Below are positions 8,949-17,581 of a stretch of DNA of 64,000 bases, one piece after another; position 1 is the first letter of the stretch; each line of letters starts with the position of its first letter. Under the pieces are notes generated by a model. That model was not told where the DNA came from and made no database searches. It was given only the letters and a program-made list of their open reading frames with translations. This DNA comes from Methylotuvimicrobium sp018830325 (GTDB lineage: Bacteria > Pseudomonadota > Gammaproteobacteria > Methylococcales > Methylomonadaceae), in assembly GCF_044788715.1 (NCBI RefSeq), contig NZ_CP173170.1, positions 3,906,001 to 3,970,000 on the forward strand, in the 5' to 3' direction. Made by a program: the position numbers and the translations under genes.

Positions 8949-10491
8949 GTTCAGCTAATCCCAAAACTTCCGCCAACAAATCTTTCTGCACCTGCGCCTG
9001 ATCGCCAGCCCCCAAAGCCTGCATCAACCCGTCCAATTCCCGCAAGGCCTCGGTCAATTCGCTCATCGCTTCGGCAGCCAATACATCCGGTTCCGGTAGG
9101 CTAGCGGCATCGACGCTGTCCTGATCTTTCAACCAAGCGATATCCAGCGAGTCGCCTTTTTGGGTTTTGATCCAGTCACGGCTGAAGCAACGCCAGCGGG
9201 ATTCTTCCAGCGTTTTATTGGCGTCATCGTCCTTGCCGGTAAAACTCCATTCGCCTTCCTGACGGCCGGCGCTGAATACAGCTTCGAAAGGAGCTAGATG
9301 CTGTTGGCCGAATGGCGTGCGCTTGCCGAAGCTGGGCATGTTGGTACGCAAGTCGTAGACCCACACCTGTAGAGTGCAATTTTCTTCCTGTCTTGGATTG
9401 GCAGCTGTGCCTTTGCTAAAGAACAACACATTGGTCTTGACACCCTGGGCGTAAAAAATGCCGGTCGGCAGGCGCAGGATGGTGTGCAGGTTACATTTGT
9501 GCATCAAATCGCGGCGGATGTCGCTACCGACACCGGCCTCGAACAGCACGTTATCCGGCAGCACCACTGCGGCGCGACCTCCTGGTTTCAGGCTACGGTA
9601 GATATGCTGCAAGAACACCAGTTGCTTGTTGCTGGTTTTGTAGGTGAAGTCGTCGCGAGTGACGCTGGCTTCGCCGCCTTTGGCGGTGCCGAACGGCGGA
9701 TTGGTCAGAATCACGTCGGCTTTGGGTAAATGGGTTCCAGGTTGCCCCAAGGTATTGCCCAGATGCACCACGCCTTCATCGTCGCCTTCCATGCCGTGCA
9801 GCAGGCAATTCATCAATGCCAAGCGGCGGGTGCCTGGCACCAACTCCATGCCGACAAAGGCTTGATTGCGCTGGAAGCGTTGGGCTTTTTCGTCCCGATC
9901 TTAGAGATCGTCGGTCTGTTGTTTGATATAGGCGTCGGCGGCAATCAGGAAACCGGCGGTGCCGGCGGCAGGGTCTTGAATCAGTTCACCGGCTTGCGGC
10001 TGGATGCAGCGAATGATGCTGTCGATCAACGGACGCGGGGTAAAGTATTGACCGGCGCCGGACTTGGTTTCGCTGGCGTTTTTCTCCAGCAGGCCTTCAT
10101 ACAAGTCGCCCAGGCCATCGCGCTTGGCGCTGAACCAGTCGATGGTATCCAGGCTTTTGATCAGTTGTTCCAGATGGCGCGGTTCGCGCAAGCGGGTTTG
10201 CGCATCAGCGTAAATGGCGGCAATCAAATGGTCATCACTTTTGGATAAATCCAACAGCAATTGCCGGTAATGGTTGAGTAGATTCAAGCCCGATAGCTTG
10301 GTCAAATCCGGCCAACGGCAGCCTTCCGGCAGTTTATGTTTTTGCAGGATGCCAGCCTCGGTGTTTTCGAATTCCATTTTGATGAACAGCAGCAACACCA
10401 GCTCGGTGACGTAATCCGAGTAGTTGATGCCATCGTCTCTTAAGACGTCACAGAGATTCCACAGTTTTTGGACGATTTCGTTATTGCGCAT
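8941..10491 (-). pseudogene. hsdM: Type I DNA methyltransferase HsdM (system 1), split by one in-frame TAA
   Basis: The full frame would code about 516 aa, a normal HsdM length. The N-terminal helical domain and SAM motif I ('DPAAGTAGF', about residue 174) lie before a TAA at 9901-9903 (codon 197); motif IV 'NPPF' (about residue 264) and the C-terminal part lie after it in the same frame. The residues on both sides ('KQQTDDL', 'EKAQRFQRNQAFVGMELV') read straight through, so a single substitution is the only lesion. An ATG at 9849 could restart translation, giving two polypeptides that separate the SAM and catalytic motifs. hsdR, hsdS and the accessory genes around it are intact, so a recent mutation or a sequencing error is likely. 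Confidence 0.85.
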
Positions 10492-10508
10492 TAGTATTTA
10501 TTGATGAT

Positions 10509-13500
10509 TCAAGCGGCTGACCAGATTGAGTCGGCCAGGGTATCCAGTACATTATCCAGTTGCTGGTTGAGTAAATTATTGAGAGTTTTGGCGCCGCCGT
10601 CATTGGCGAATACGCGATTGACGAAGGTTTGATCGATCACCACTTCATGACTGAGTTGTTTGGCCAAGCGATCAAGCCATTTGCGTTGTACTTGCGTCCA
10701 GGGATGCAATGCGTAGATTTTTTGCATGGCGTGAACAACACGTTGCTCGAACGGGATCAGGGCCTCGCCGATTGCTGCTTGGCGGATGTAACCGATGATA
10801 CTGGCGGCGATGTCCTGGTTGGTTTGATTGCGCCAGGCGCTTTGCAGTTTGGCTTCGCTGTAGCCGTGTTGATCCAATAACAGGCGGATTTCGCGCAGTT
10901 GCTCGCGGGTCAGGTCTTTGGGCTTATTGACCACCACGGCCAAGGCTGCCGACTGGTTGATTTGGTTTTTGATGAAGTCGTTAAAGCTTTCCAGGTAATC
11001 GGCGGGCTTGTCGTATTTACCATAGCTTTGCTCACGGGCTTTCAATTCGTCCTGATGGTCGGCGAGTAGCGGGTAATATTCGGATCCAAGCAAGGTTTTG
11101 ACTTGTTCCAGTTGATTAAGCAGATTGGCATTATTTTGGATGAACTGTGCCGCTTGTTCCGGGCCAAGCTGATGCAAGTGTTGATGCAGTTTTTCCGGCG
11201 CTACGCCCCATGAATCTTCCAGTTCGCTCAGTTTCTTTTGTAGCTCCGGTTTATTGGCGGCCTTGGTTTTGGCTTTGCGCAGGATGCGCATGATGCGTTG
11301 GCTCAAGGCATTCAAGACATCCTGGGCATGGCTGATATCCGGTTTAGTGCCGGTTGCGGTTAGGCTTTCTGGATTGTTTAGTTCCTCGATAAGCTGCTCG
11401 ATCGAAATATTGGGGTCTTTGACCAGCGGTTTCATATCGCTGACATCTTTCAATGTGGCATAGATGTCGACCGGATCGTAAATCCTGAACACGGTTTTAC
11501 CGATTTCGTCGCAACGGCGTGTGCCACGGCCCAGCATTTGTTCGTACAGAATCCGCGAGCGTACACGGCGGAAAAATACAACATGACAGATTTTCGGTAC
11601 GTCGATACCGGTGGTGAGCAAATCGACAGTAATAGCGATACTGGGGTAGCGTTCGTTTTTGTATTGGCGGATTAACTGGTTAACCTTGTCGCTTTGGCCG
11701 GTGATTTTCTTGACTGCCGCTTCGTTGTACTCGTCACCGTACATTTTCTTGTATAAGCGGTCGAGAATACGTTTGACCATATCGGCATGGCGATCCGAAG
11801 CACAGAAGATCAAGGTTTTCTCGTCGCCGAACGGATCGAGCTCTTTGACCAATTCCTTGCAGATCACCTTATTGAACGATGGACTGATGACGCGGCGATT
11901 AAAGTCATCGACATCGAAGTTCATGTCATCGTCCAGCGTTGCCAGCTCGACCGCGCCGGTTTGGGTGTTGACGACATTGACCTGGCTGCCTTTGGCAAAT
12001 TGGATGCCTTTTTGCGACAGCAGGGTTTCATAACGAATCGGCGGCTCATGGTCGATCAACCAGTCGTCGGCCACGGCTTCGCGGTAGGAATAGGTGTAGA
12101 CCGGCTTACCGAAGATGTCGGTGGTATGTTTAGCAGGCGTGGCGGTCAGGCCGATTTTGACCGCATCGAAATAATCCAATACGCGGCGGTAACTGGACAG
12201 ATATTGCGCGACATCGCGCATCGCCATTTCGCCTTCGGTCATGTCCTGATCCAAAGCATAGCCACGGTGGGCTTCATCGACGATCAAACAATCGTAGGCA
12301 TCGATATTCGGCGGATTGTCGGATTGGAAAATGCGTTTGACCATGGCTTGCACGGTTGAAACCTGAATGCGGGTTTCCGCTTCGGCGGCCATATCACCGA
12401 GTTCAGCGACGTTGTAGATTTTGGATAAGGTTTGGTTTTGTTCCAGGGTCGCATCGTTAAACGAATCGATAGCCTGTTGGCCGAGCGCGGTCCGGTCCAC
12501 CAAAAATAGGATGCGTTTGAAGCGTTCGGCTTTCAAGAAGCGATACATCAAGCCGATGATGGTGCGGGTTTTACCTGTGCCGGTGGCCATGGCCAACAGA
12601 CAGTTGGTTTGGTTGGCTTCCAATGCCAACTCGGTAGCCTGTATTGCTTTTTCCTGATAATCACGCAGGCGCAGATAGGCAAAGCCTTCTTGTTTCAGCT
12701 TTTCTTCCGCCGCCGCTTTACTGCGTTCCAGTTTATCCAGTAAGCCGGCGGGACTATGAAAATCGGGTAAGGGTTTGGCCAAATTAGACGGCTCGCGCAC
12801 ATCACGAAACCAAGTGCCGGATTGTTCGGCGAGCTGTTTGACGAAAGGCCGGCCGTTACAGGAATAGACGAATGGAATCTGGTAATGGCCATCTTCATGA
12901 TCCGGCCAAGCAATGGTGCGTCCTTGTTTTTGCCAAGCGGGTTGCATGCTGTTAGTCGGTGTGAAGCCGCGTGAATAGCGTTCCGCTTGCGGGATTTTTC
13001 CAGCAACATTGACGTTTTCGCGCTTGGCTTCGACCACGGCAATCGGCGTCAATCCGGCAAATAGCACGTAGTCGGCTGATTGTTTGCCTTTCGTCGGCCA
13101 TTCGGCAATGGCTTTGTTTTTGCCTTTTTCCGGTCTTGCGCCTTTCTGATAAGTCAATTGTTCGGTATCGGCTTCCCAGCCGGCGGCGATCAGCTGTTGA
13201 TCGATCAGAATGCGAGTTAATTCTTCGTTGAGCGAGAGTTCGGCAGTCGCCTTTTTAATGCTGGCACTGGCTTCCTTACTGGCATGTGCCTTCGTTTCCA
13301 GCTCTGCCTGCATGGCTTGCAATCGAGCCTCAAAAGCTTGGCGTTCTTGATGCAGTTGCTGTTCATGCTCTTGCGCCATCTGCTCGAAGATTCGAGCCTC
13401 GGCATCCATCTGTTCGGCCAAGACCGCGTATTGCTCCCTTTCGCGCGCCGTCAGTTCGATCAGTTGTTGGTTGGTCTCGACTTGCTCGCTGGCATCTTGA

Positions 13501-13979
13501 AGTTTAGCCTTGAGTTGTTCGATCTGGATAATCAACTCACGCAATTCAAGACTAGGATCGGTCGGTGCGATGAATGGACCAGGTTTGAAATTTGTGCCTT
13601 GCTTGCCAAATGCCTGATGAAACCAAATCGCCAAGGCGCGGGCGATACGCAGACCATCTAAGGCTTCTTTGTGTTGTGTTTTGAATTGATGGGTAGCGCG
13701 GTTACCTTCAATGCGTAGGGTATGGAACAGCTCGGCCACATTGGCATCGAGACGAATTTCTCGATTGAGCTTGAACAATAAATCGGCTTGGCTGGTTTTG
13801 TCGCCGAATTGAATGCCGCAACGTGCTGCCAGGTCTTGGGCGATTGCTTCACCGAGTTGGCGAAGTTTAATGAGCGTTGTATTTGGATCGCTGGCGAAGG
13901 CACGCTCGGCAGCCGAGGCTAACTGGAAAAATAGTGGGTCGTGCTCTATTAAAAAATTAAAGTTGCTTTTTTCATCCAT
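10509..13979 (-). CDS. hsdR: Type I restriction endonuclease subunit HsdR (system 1)
   Basis: 1156 aa. An N-terminal DUF4145-like helical domain (residues 1-120) is followed by a long coiled coil (about 150-250), the PD-(D/E)xK nuclease region with 'VVEAKREN' near residue 316, a superfamily 2 motor with Walker A 'ATGTGKTRT' near 463 and 'VDEAHRG' near 567, motif VI-like 'QMLGRGTRR', and a C-terminal HsdM/HsdS-contact domain. This order is that of the EcoEI/EcoAI-like R subunits. It is the first gene of the operon; hsdM starts 17 bases after its stop. It translocates and cuts unmethylated DNA when assembled with M2S, and all key motifs appear intact. Confidence 0.93.
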   Translation of the reverse strand: MDEKSNFNFLIEHDPLFFQLASAAERAFASDPNTTLIKLRQLGEAIAQDLAARCGIQFGDKTSQADLLFKLNREIRLDANVAELFHTLRIEGNRATHQFKTQHKEALDGLRIARALAIWFHQAFGKQGTNFKPGPFIAPTDPSLELRELIIQIEQLKAKLQDASEQVETNQQLIELTAREREQYAVLAEQMDAEARIFEQMAQEHEQQLHQERQAFEARLQAMQAELETKAHASKEASASIKKATAELSLNEELTRILIDQQLIAAGWEADTEQLTYQKGARPEKGKNKAIAEWPTKGKQSADYVLFAGLTPIAVVEAKRENVNVAGKIPQAERYSRGFTPTNSMQPAWQKQGRTIAWPDHEDGHYQIPFVYSCNGRPFVKQLAEQSGTWFRDVREPSNLAKPLPDFHSPAGLLDKLERSKAAAEEKLKQEGFAYLRLRDYQEKAIQATELALEANQTNCLLAMATGTGKTRTIIGLMYRFLKAERFKRILFLVDRTALGQQAIDSFNDATLEQNQTLSKIYNVAELGDMAAEAETRIQVSTVQAMVKRIFQSDNPPNIDAYDCLIVDEAHRGYALDQDMTEGEMAMRDVAQYLSSYRRVLDYFDAVKIGLTATPAKHTTDIFGKPVYTYSYREAVADDWLIDHEPPIRYETLLSQKGIQFAKGSQVNVVNTQTGAVELATLDDDMNFDVDDFNRRVISPSFNKVICKELVKELDPFGDEKTLIFCASDRHADMVKRILDRLYKKMYGDEYNEAAVKKITGQSDKVNQLIRQYKNERYPSIAITVDLLTTGIDVPKICHVVFFRRVRSRILYEQMLGRGTRRCDEIGKTVFRIYDPVDIYATLKDVSDMKPLVKDPNISIEQLIEELNNPESLTATGTKPDISHAQDVLNALSQRIMRILRKAKTKAANKPELQKKLSELEDSWGVAPEKLHQHLHQLGPEQAAQFIQNNANLLNQLEQVKTLLGSEYYPLLADHQDELKAREQSYGKYDKPADYLESFNDFIKNQINQSAALAVVVNKPKDLTREQLREIRLLLDQHGYSEAKLQSAWRNQTNQDIAASIIGYIRQAAIGEALIPFEQRVVHAMQKIYALHPWTQVQRKWLDRLAKQLSHEVVIDQTFVNRVFANDGGAKTLNNLLNQQLDNVLDTLADSIWSAA

Positions 13980-14336
13980 AAAACACGATACCCCTTATTA
14001 TTTTCTTAAACCATATTAGTGATTGATTCCCTGAAAACTCGTGTTCGCCCCAGCAATCTTTGATTCGTTACGGCCGCGATTTTCCTGGTTTCTTAAAAAC
14101 AGTAACAATATCGACACTATCTTTGTCGCTAATTTGACACAAATCTATCACAAATGACACTTTTAGTGTTATTCGACACAAATATAAGTGCATTCATAAG
14201 TTCTTTATGAACGGATCGGCTGATGAGTTAGGTTTTGAACTGTTCAACTTGGCCAGAATCGGTGTTCAAATTAATCAGAATACGCACATTATGATAGGAA
14301 CTCTATCACAGCATCTGTGATTCTATTTAGAGAAAC
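13980..14336. other. 357-bp gap between hsdR and the resolvase gene
   Basis: It should hold the divergent promoters for the hsdR operon (minus) and the resolvase (plus). The visible structure is the GACA/TGTC repeat cluster at 14101-14215 and a short palindrome ATCACAGCATCTGTGAT at about 14305-14321, just before the resolvase start. No coding potential is seen. Confidence 0.5.
14101..14215. repeat. Repeat-rich region upstream of the resolvase, candidate res/operator site
   Basis: Several TGTC/GACA half-sites cluster here. CGACA-N7-TGTCG forms an inverted pair at 14112-14128, 'GACACAAAT' occurs at 14136 and again at 14175, and 'TCACAAAT' lies between them. A separate hairpin (TTCATAA...TTATGAA) lies around 14194-14212. 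Tn3-family resolvases bind inverted TGTC-type half-sites grouped in three sites upstream of their own gene, and the neighbouring gene is a serine resolvase. The assignment is inference from composition and position; I could not define subsites I-III cleanly. Confidence 0.4.
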
Positions 14337-14898
14337 ATGATTATCGGTTACGCCAGAACGTCGACTACTGAACAAATCGCAGGGCTTGAAGCGCAACTTC
14401 GAGAACTCGAAACGGCTCAGTGCAAAAAAAATCTTTCAGGAGCAGGTTTCCTCGGTTTCCGTTCGGGCTCAATTAGAAGCAGCCTTAGAATTTACTCGGG
14501 AAGGCGATGTCTTGGTCGTGACAAAGCTTGACCGGTTAGCCCGATCGGTGGCGGATCTCATGGCCATTATTCAGACGCTGGAAAAAAAGCAGGCCGGCCT
14601 GCGCATTCTTAACCTGGGCATGGACACGCAAACGCCCACCGGCAAGCTGATGCTGACCGTCTTGGGCGGTGTCGCTCAATTCGAGCGGGAAATCATGTTG
14701 GAGAGGCAGCGGGAAGGTGTCGCCAAAGCAAAAGCCGCAGGCAAGTATAAAGGCCGAAAGCCTTTGGCCACTGAATTGCGCCAGAGAGTCGTTGAACTCG
14801 CGTCTAATGGCGTAACAAAAACGCAGATTGCCCGGCAGCTTAATATCGGTGAGGCCAGCGTTTATCGAATTTTAGCGGATAATAGAAAGGTAACTTGA
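14337..14898 (+). pseudogene. Serine resolvase/invertase with a +1 frameshift in an A8 run
   Basis: The N-terminus 'IIGYARTSTTEQ' is the catalytic start of Tn3-type resolvases; the nucleophile Ser corresponds to the serine in 'ARTST'. After 'ETAQC' the frame runs into a tract of eight A (14424-14431) and leaves the conserved frame; one A fewer would give 'KIFQEQVSS' and continue through 'VTKLDRLARSVADL', 'GKLMLTVLGGVAQFEREIMLERQREG' and a C-terminal helix-turn-helix ('TKTQIARQLNIGEASVYRIL'). All conserved blocks of a roughly 186-aa resolvase are therefore present but split. It may be a dead gene, a slippage-regulated gene or a homopolymer sequencing error. Confidence 0.85.
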
Positions 14899-14903
14899 GA
14901 AGG

Positions 14904-15386
14904 CTATGGTGATACCTTGAAATGACTAATCTTATAAACCGAATAGATTAGCAAGGAAATACCGATTGCTAACACAACTCCCCATTGCCATGTTTCATAA
15001 ACAGGGGCAACATGTGTGATGGTAGTTGTGACCGTATCCACGGATGTCGAGTCACCTGTAGCAGCACCTGCAACCGCACCGGCACCAGCACCAAGGGTTG
15101 CCGCAAGGGAAATCAAACCTATTCCTGCTGGCAAGCCAACACCGGTACCCGCAACAACAATGCCGATCCCACCAACAATCGTGGCCGTGACCCCGCCACC
15201 GACTGCACCGACACCTGCACCGATAGCTGCATTTCTACCTTTGGTGCCTGGCTTTACGATTAGGTCAGTCTTTTTCTCATCCCACATATTTTGGGCTTTA
15301 GACATATTAATGCCAATAACGATGAGAAAAATGCCCATCGTTAGACTGATTAGCGGTTTGATGTATTTTTTCATATTTTTAATCAC
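14904..15386 (-). CDS. Glycine-zipper membrane protein, unknown function
   Basis: 160 aa. A signal-anchor-like hydrophobic segment near residues 8-28 is followed by a central stretch rich in Gly and Ala with GxxxG spacing ('GAGVGAVGGG', 'LGAGAGAVAGAATG'), then a last transmembrane helix near residues 135-153. Such glycine zippers form packed or pore-like membrane assemblies. An alternative start lies at the Met five residues in (15374). It is convergent with the resolvase gene, with stops 5 bases apart. A similarly glycine-rich protein is encoded at 41565-41924. Confidence 0.55.
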   Translation of the reverse strand: MIKNMKKYIKPLISLTMGIFLIVIGINMSKAQNMWDEKKTDLIVKPGTKGRNAAIGAGVGAVGGGVTATIVGGIGIVVAGTGVGLPAGIGLISLAATLGAGAGAVAGAATGDSTSVDTVTTTITHVAPVYETWQWGVVLAIGISLLIYSVYKISHFKVSP

Positions 15387-15723
15387 CTAGGTTCATAGGT
15401 ATAAAAGATGCCGTTTACCGCAAAACGATGAGCATTAAAATAATGCTAAATCGTTTACCCGATTTTTTAATATTACAAAATGACGACATTCTTTCTTTTT
15501 TGAAATATTAAAAATTTCAGTTGTTTCATAGCGCTTTTTGCAATGCCACGTATGGCGTGGCTTTGACTCGATTTTGAACATCCCAATTTTAGATCTTACT
15601 TTAGACCGAATTTTTGGGGAGTCGATAATTGACGTCAAGCCTTGGCAGCTATAGGTTTCCATGTAAAGTCTATGGGACTTTGGTGTCGTTTGTTTAAAGC
15701 CACCGTGATTGTTATGTGTTGAT
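15387..15723. other. 337-bp AT-rich gap with small palindromes
   Basis: I see no convincing gene. Two small inverted repeats stand out: AGCATTAAAATAATGCT (about 15430) and GCCACGTATGGCGTGGC (about 15545). A minus-strand open frame (15435-15758) lacks any recognisable feature. The string GTGTCGTTTGTTTAAAGCCACC near 15681 resembles GTGTCGTTTATTTAAACGCACC near 16554, a diverged short repeat. Confidence 0.4.
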
Positions 15724-16170
15724 CTAATCGATGTTTGGGAATCTATTATCAACATCATATTTTTTTATTATAAATTCTTGGGTTTTCCGAGGTAGATTAA
15801 AAAATCCTTGTTTTAGCCCCTCTCTGCCTTTGAAAACATCAGATTTTTCTTCCCTGTTCATCAAAACCCACTCACTTTTTGAAATACGTTTCATTGCATC
15901 TTGATATCGCCAATAGTAGTTCTCAGCAACTTTAGGACGCTCTTTTTCCTCTTTAATTTGAGCCTCCTCTTTTATTTTTCGATCTATTTCTGCCCATTTT
16001 TCAGGATTCTTTTTTCTATCAAAATGTACCCAAATAAGGCGAATGATAGCCAGAACAATTAAAACAAAAAATCCAGTATTGATACTTATATTCAGTAGAT
16101 CAAGAACTGAAAAAAAGACTATAAAGAAAAGAAATTCAGTGAAGCTTATACCTGAACACAAATTTAACAC
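15724..16170 (-). CDS. Small membrane protein with charged cytosolic tail
   Basis: 148 aa. Two adjacent hydrophobic segments (about residues 9-24 and 30-48) are followed by a strongly charged region ('KKNPEKWAEIDRKIKEEAQ') and a soluble tail with tyrosines and basic residues. The first 48 residues would form a membrane hairpin. Not recognised as a known family. AT-rich, unlike the neighbouring ycjX/ycjF genes, which hints at separate acquisition. Confidence 0.5.
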   Translation of the reverse strand: MLNLCSGISFTEFLFFIVFFSVLDLLNISINTGFFVLIVLAIIRLIWVHFDRKKNPEKWAEIDRKIKEEAQIKEEKERPKVAENYYWRYQDAMKRISKSEWVLMNREEKSDVFKGREGLKQGFFNLPRKTQEFIIKKYDVDNRFPNID

Positions 16171-16579
16171 TAAAAAAATGACTATAAGAAAAAAAACCAG
16201 CGAAGCTCATATTGTCCTTTTTAAATAGTTAATATATTTTTTACCTATACATCTCGAGTTGACGCAAAACGAGCTCAAGCTTTACATTTGACATCCAGGC
16301 CTCCTTTTTCCGTCTTTTTCATTGCGCCATTCGCTAGAGAGATTAGCCAACAACAAATTATTAGCCAACATAAAAGGCTTTATCGCGAATAGTGATCGCT
16401 AACCAAACCTAAACAATTTGCAACTATAAACATGACTAACAATGTCTGATGCAAGACACCGAAAGCCATAGACACCTTCTCGTCTAAGAAAATACCTGAA
16501 TGTCAATATGCCCCCTAGCTCCTCGACACTGTTTTAAAAGTTTTGACAGCTTAGTGTCGTTTATTTAAACGCACCCATT
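16171..16579. other. 409-bp gap, no gene seen
   Basis: AT-rich sequence between two minus-strand genes. I see only a diverged copy of a short element (GTGTCGTTT-TTTAAA type, near 16554) that also occurs near 15681, and repeated 'attagccaaca' around 16342 and 16360. No tRNA, terminator or coding frame is evident. Confidence 0.4.
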
Positions 16580-17581
16580 TTACCGTTGCGGGGGTATTGG
16601 ACGACACGCCACAATAGTCAGTTTACCTAAACGCTCTAAACGTAGTGTGATCAATCCCACTTGCGCAATATTGCCTGCGATTTTCTTAGCGCCATCGAGT
16701 GCTACGTCACTTACGAAACTGATTCCAGCTGCCAAGCTCGCGCTTGTGAGTGCATTCCGCAATAAACGCCACGACGACCACGCGGTCGGTGATAGCCCGT
16801 ACAATATTGAAATCGAGCGTACAAGTTGCTTTGCACGCCAGATCGCCACCATAGCATCTAGAGCCGGGTGTGGAGCAACGGTCAGTGCAATTGTAGTGAC
16901 TTGATATTCTCGTGCGATCAGATTATGGCACTGTCGATCGATTTCGCGCAGCACCAAATCTTCAAACAATAGGGCCCAGTCGCGCGCTGTTTCTGTATGG
17001 GATTGCGCTTTCTCGAAAGATGCGATCAATTCGGTGTGAACAGGACGTAGTTCTGTCAAAATCGGCGATAGAGTGTTACGTAACGTCGTAAGGTCGTTTC
17101 GTTCGATTGCCGTCGCTGCACTTACACGAGCCGTAGCGCGTTTTTCCAAACGCCTTGCCGCGCTTTGTTCGAAACGTACCGCATGCCAAAAAAATAGTAG
17201 TGCAGTAACGGACAAAAAAGCTAAAACCGCAGCATACCACCATCGCGTTTGCGCATAGAGCCACAGGGTTTCGCACCAATCTGAAAACATCGCAAAGGTA
17301 ACTAATCCCATTGTCGCGTACAAGGCATAGCGCCACGGCGTCGAGCCGAATTCTTGTGTATCGGTGGCTATTGTTGAGGCTTGCGATATCGAGTATTTTG
17401 AGGAAGGTTCCTCATCTGATAGCTTCTCGTAATTGTTATTCTTGGCTTTAACTTCATCCGTTACGATGATGGGGCGACGCGGTGGAGTGTACTTTTGCGA
17501 GGCGGTTTCGCATTGCCTTTCGATCTTATCTGCGGGTGTATTCACGATGCCCGGTCGTCTTGGGGGAGAGGTCATTTGCAA
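16580..17581 (-). CDS. ycjF: YcjF-like membrane protein (DUF697 family)
   Basis: 333 aa. A polar, proline-rich N-terminus of about 95 residues leads to two transmembrane segments (about 83-100 and 110-132), a helical cytosolic region, and a C-terminal DUF697 domain ('AIWRAKQLVRSISILYGLSPT') with hydrophobic helices. The length and order match the TIGR01620/YcjF family. It overlaps the 3' end of the YcjX-type P-loop gene by 10 bases, the same pairing as ycjXF in enterobacteria, where the pair is part of the stress and phage-shock regulon. No psp genes are visible here. Its biochemical role is unknown; it probably anchors or regulates YcjX. Confidence 0.82.
   Translation of the reverse strand: MQMTSPPRRPGIVNTPADKIERQCETASQKYTPPRRPIIVTDEVKAKNNNYEKLSDEEPSSKYSISQASTIATDTQEFGSTPWRYALYATMGLVTFAMFSDWCETLWLYAQTRWWYAAVLAFLSVTALLFFWHAVRFEQSAARRLEKRATARVSAATAIERNDLTTLRNTLSPILTELRPVHTELIASFEKAQSHTETARDWALLFEDLVLREIDRQCHNLIAREYQVTTIALTVAPHPALDAMVAIWRAKQLVRSISILYGLSPTAWSSWRLLRNALTSASLAAGISFVSDVALDGAKKIAGNIAQVGLITLRLERLGKLTIVACRPIPPQR

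Noticed and set aside
13284..13661. Plus-strand frames opposite the hsdR coiled coil
   Set aside because: They are antisense shadows of the Gln/Glu-rich coiled-coil codons of HsdR.
14904..15386. Plus-strand frames with Thr/Pro-rich repeats opposite the glycine-zipper gene
   Set aside because: Repetitive Thr/Pro composition results from reading Gly/Ala codons backwards.
15435..15758. Minus-strand open frame of 107 codons
   Set aside because: No ribosome binding site, no recognisable motif, atypical composition, and it covers palindromic intergenic sequence; I leave it unannotated.
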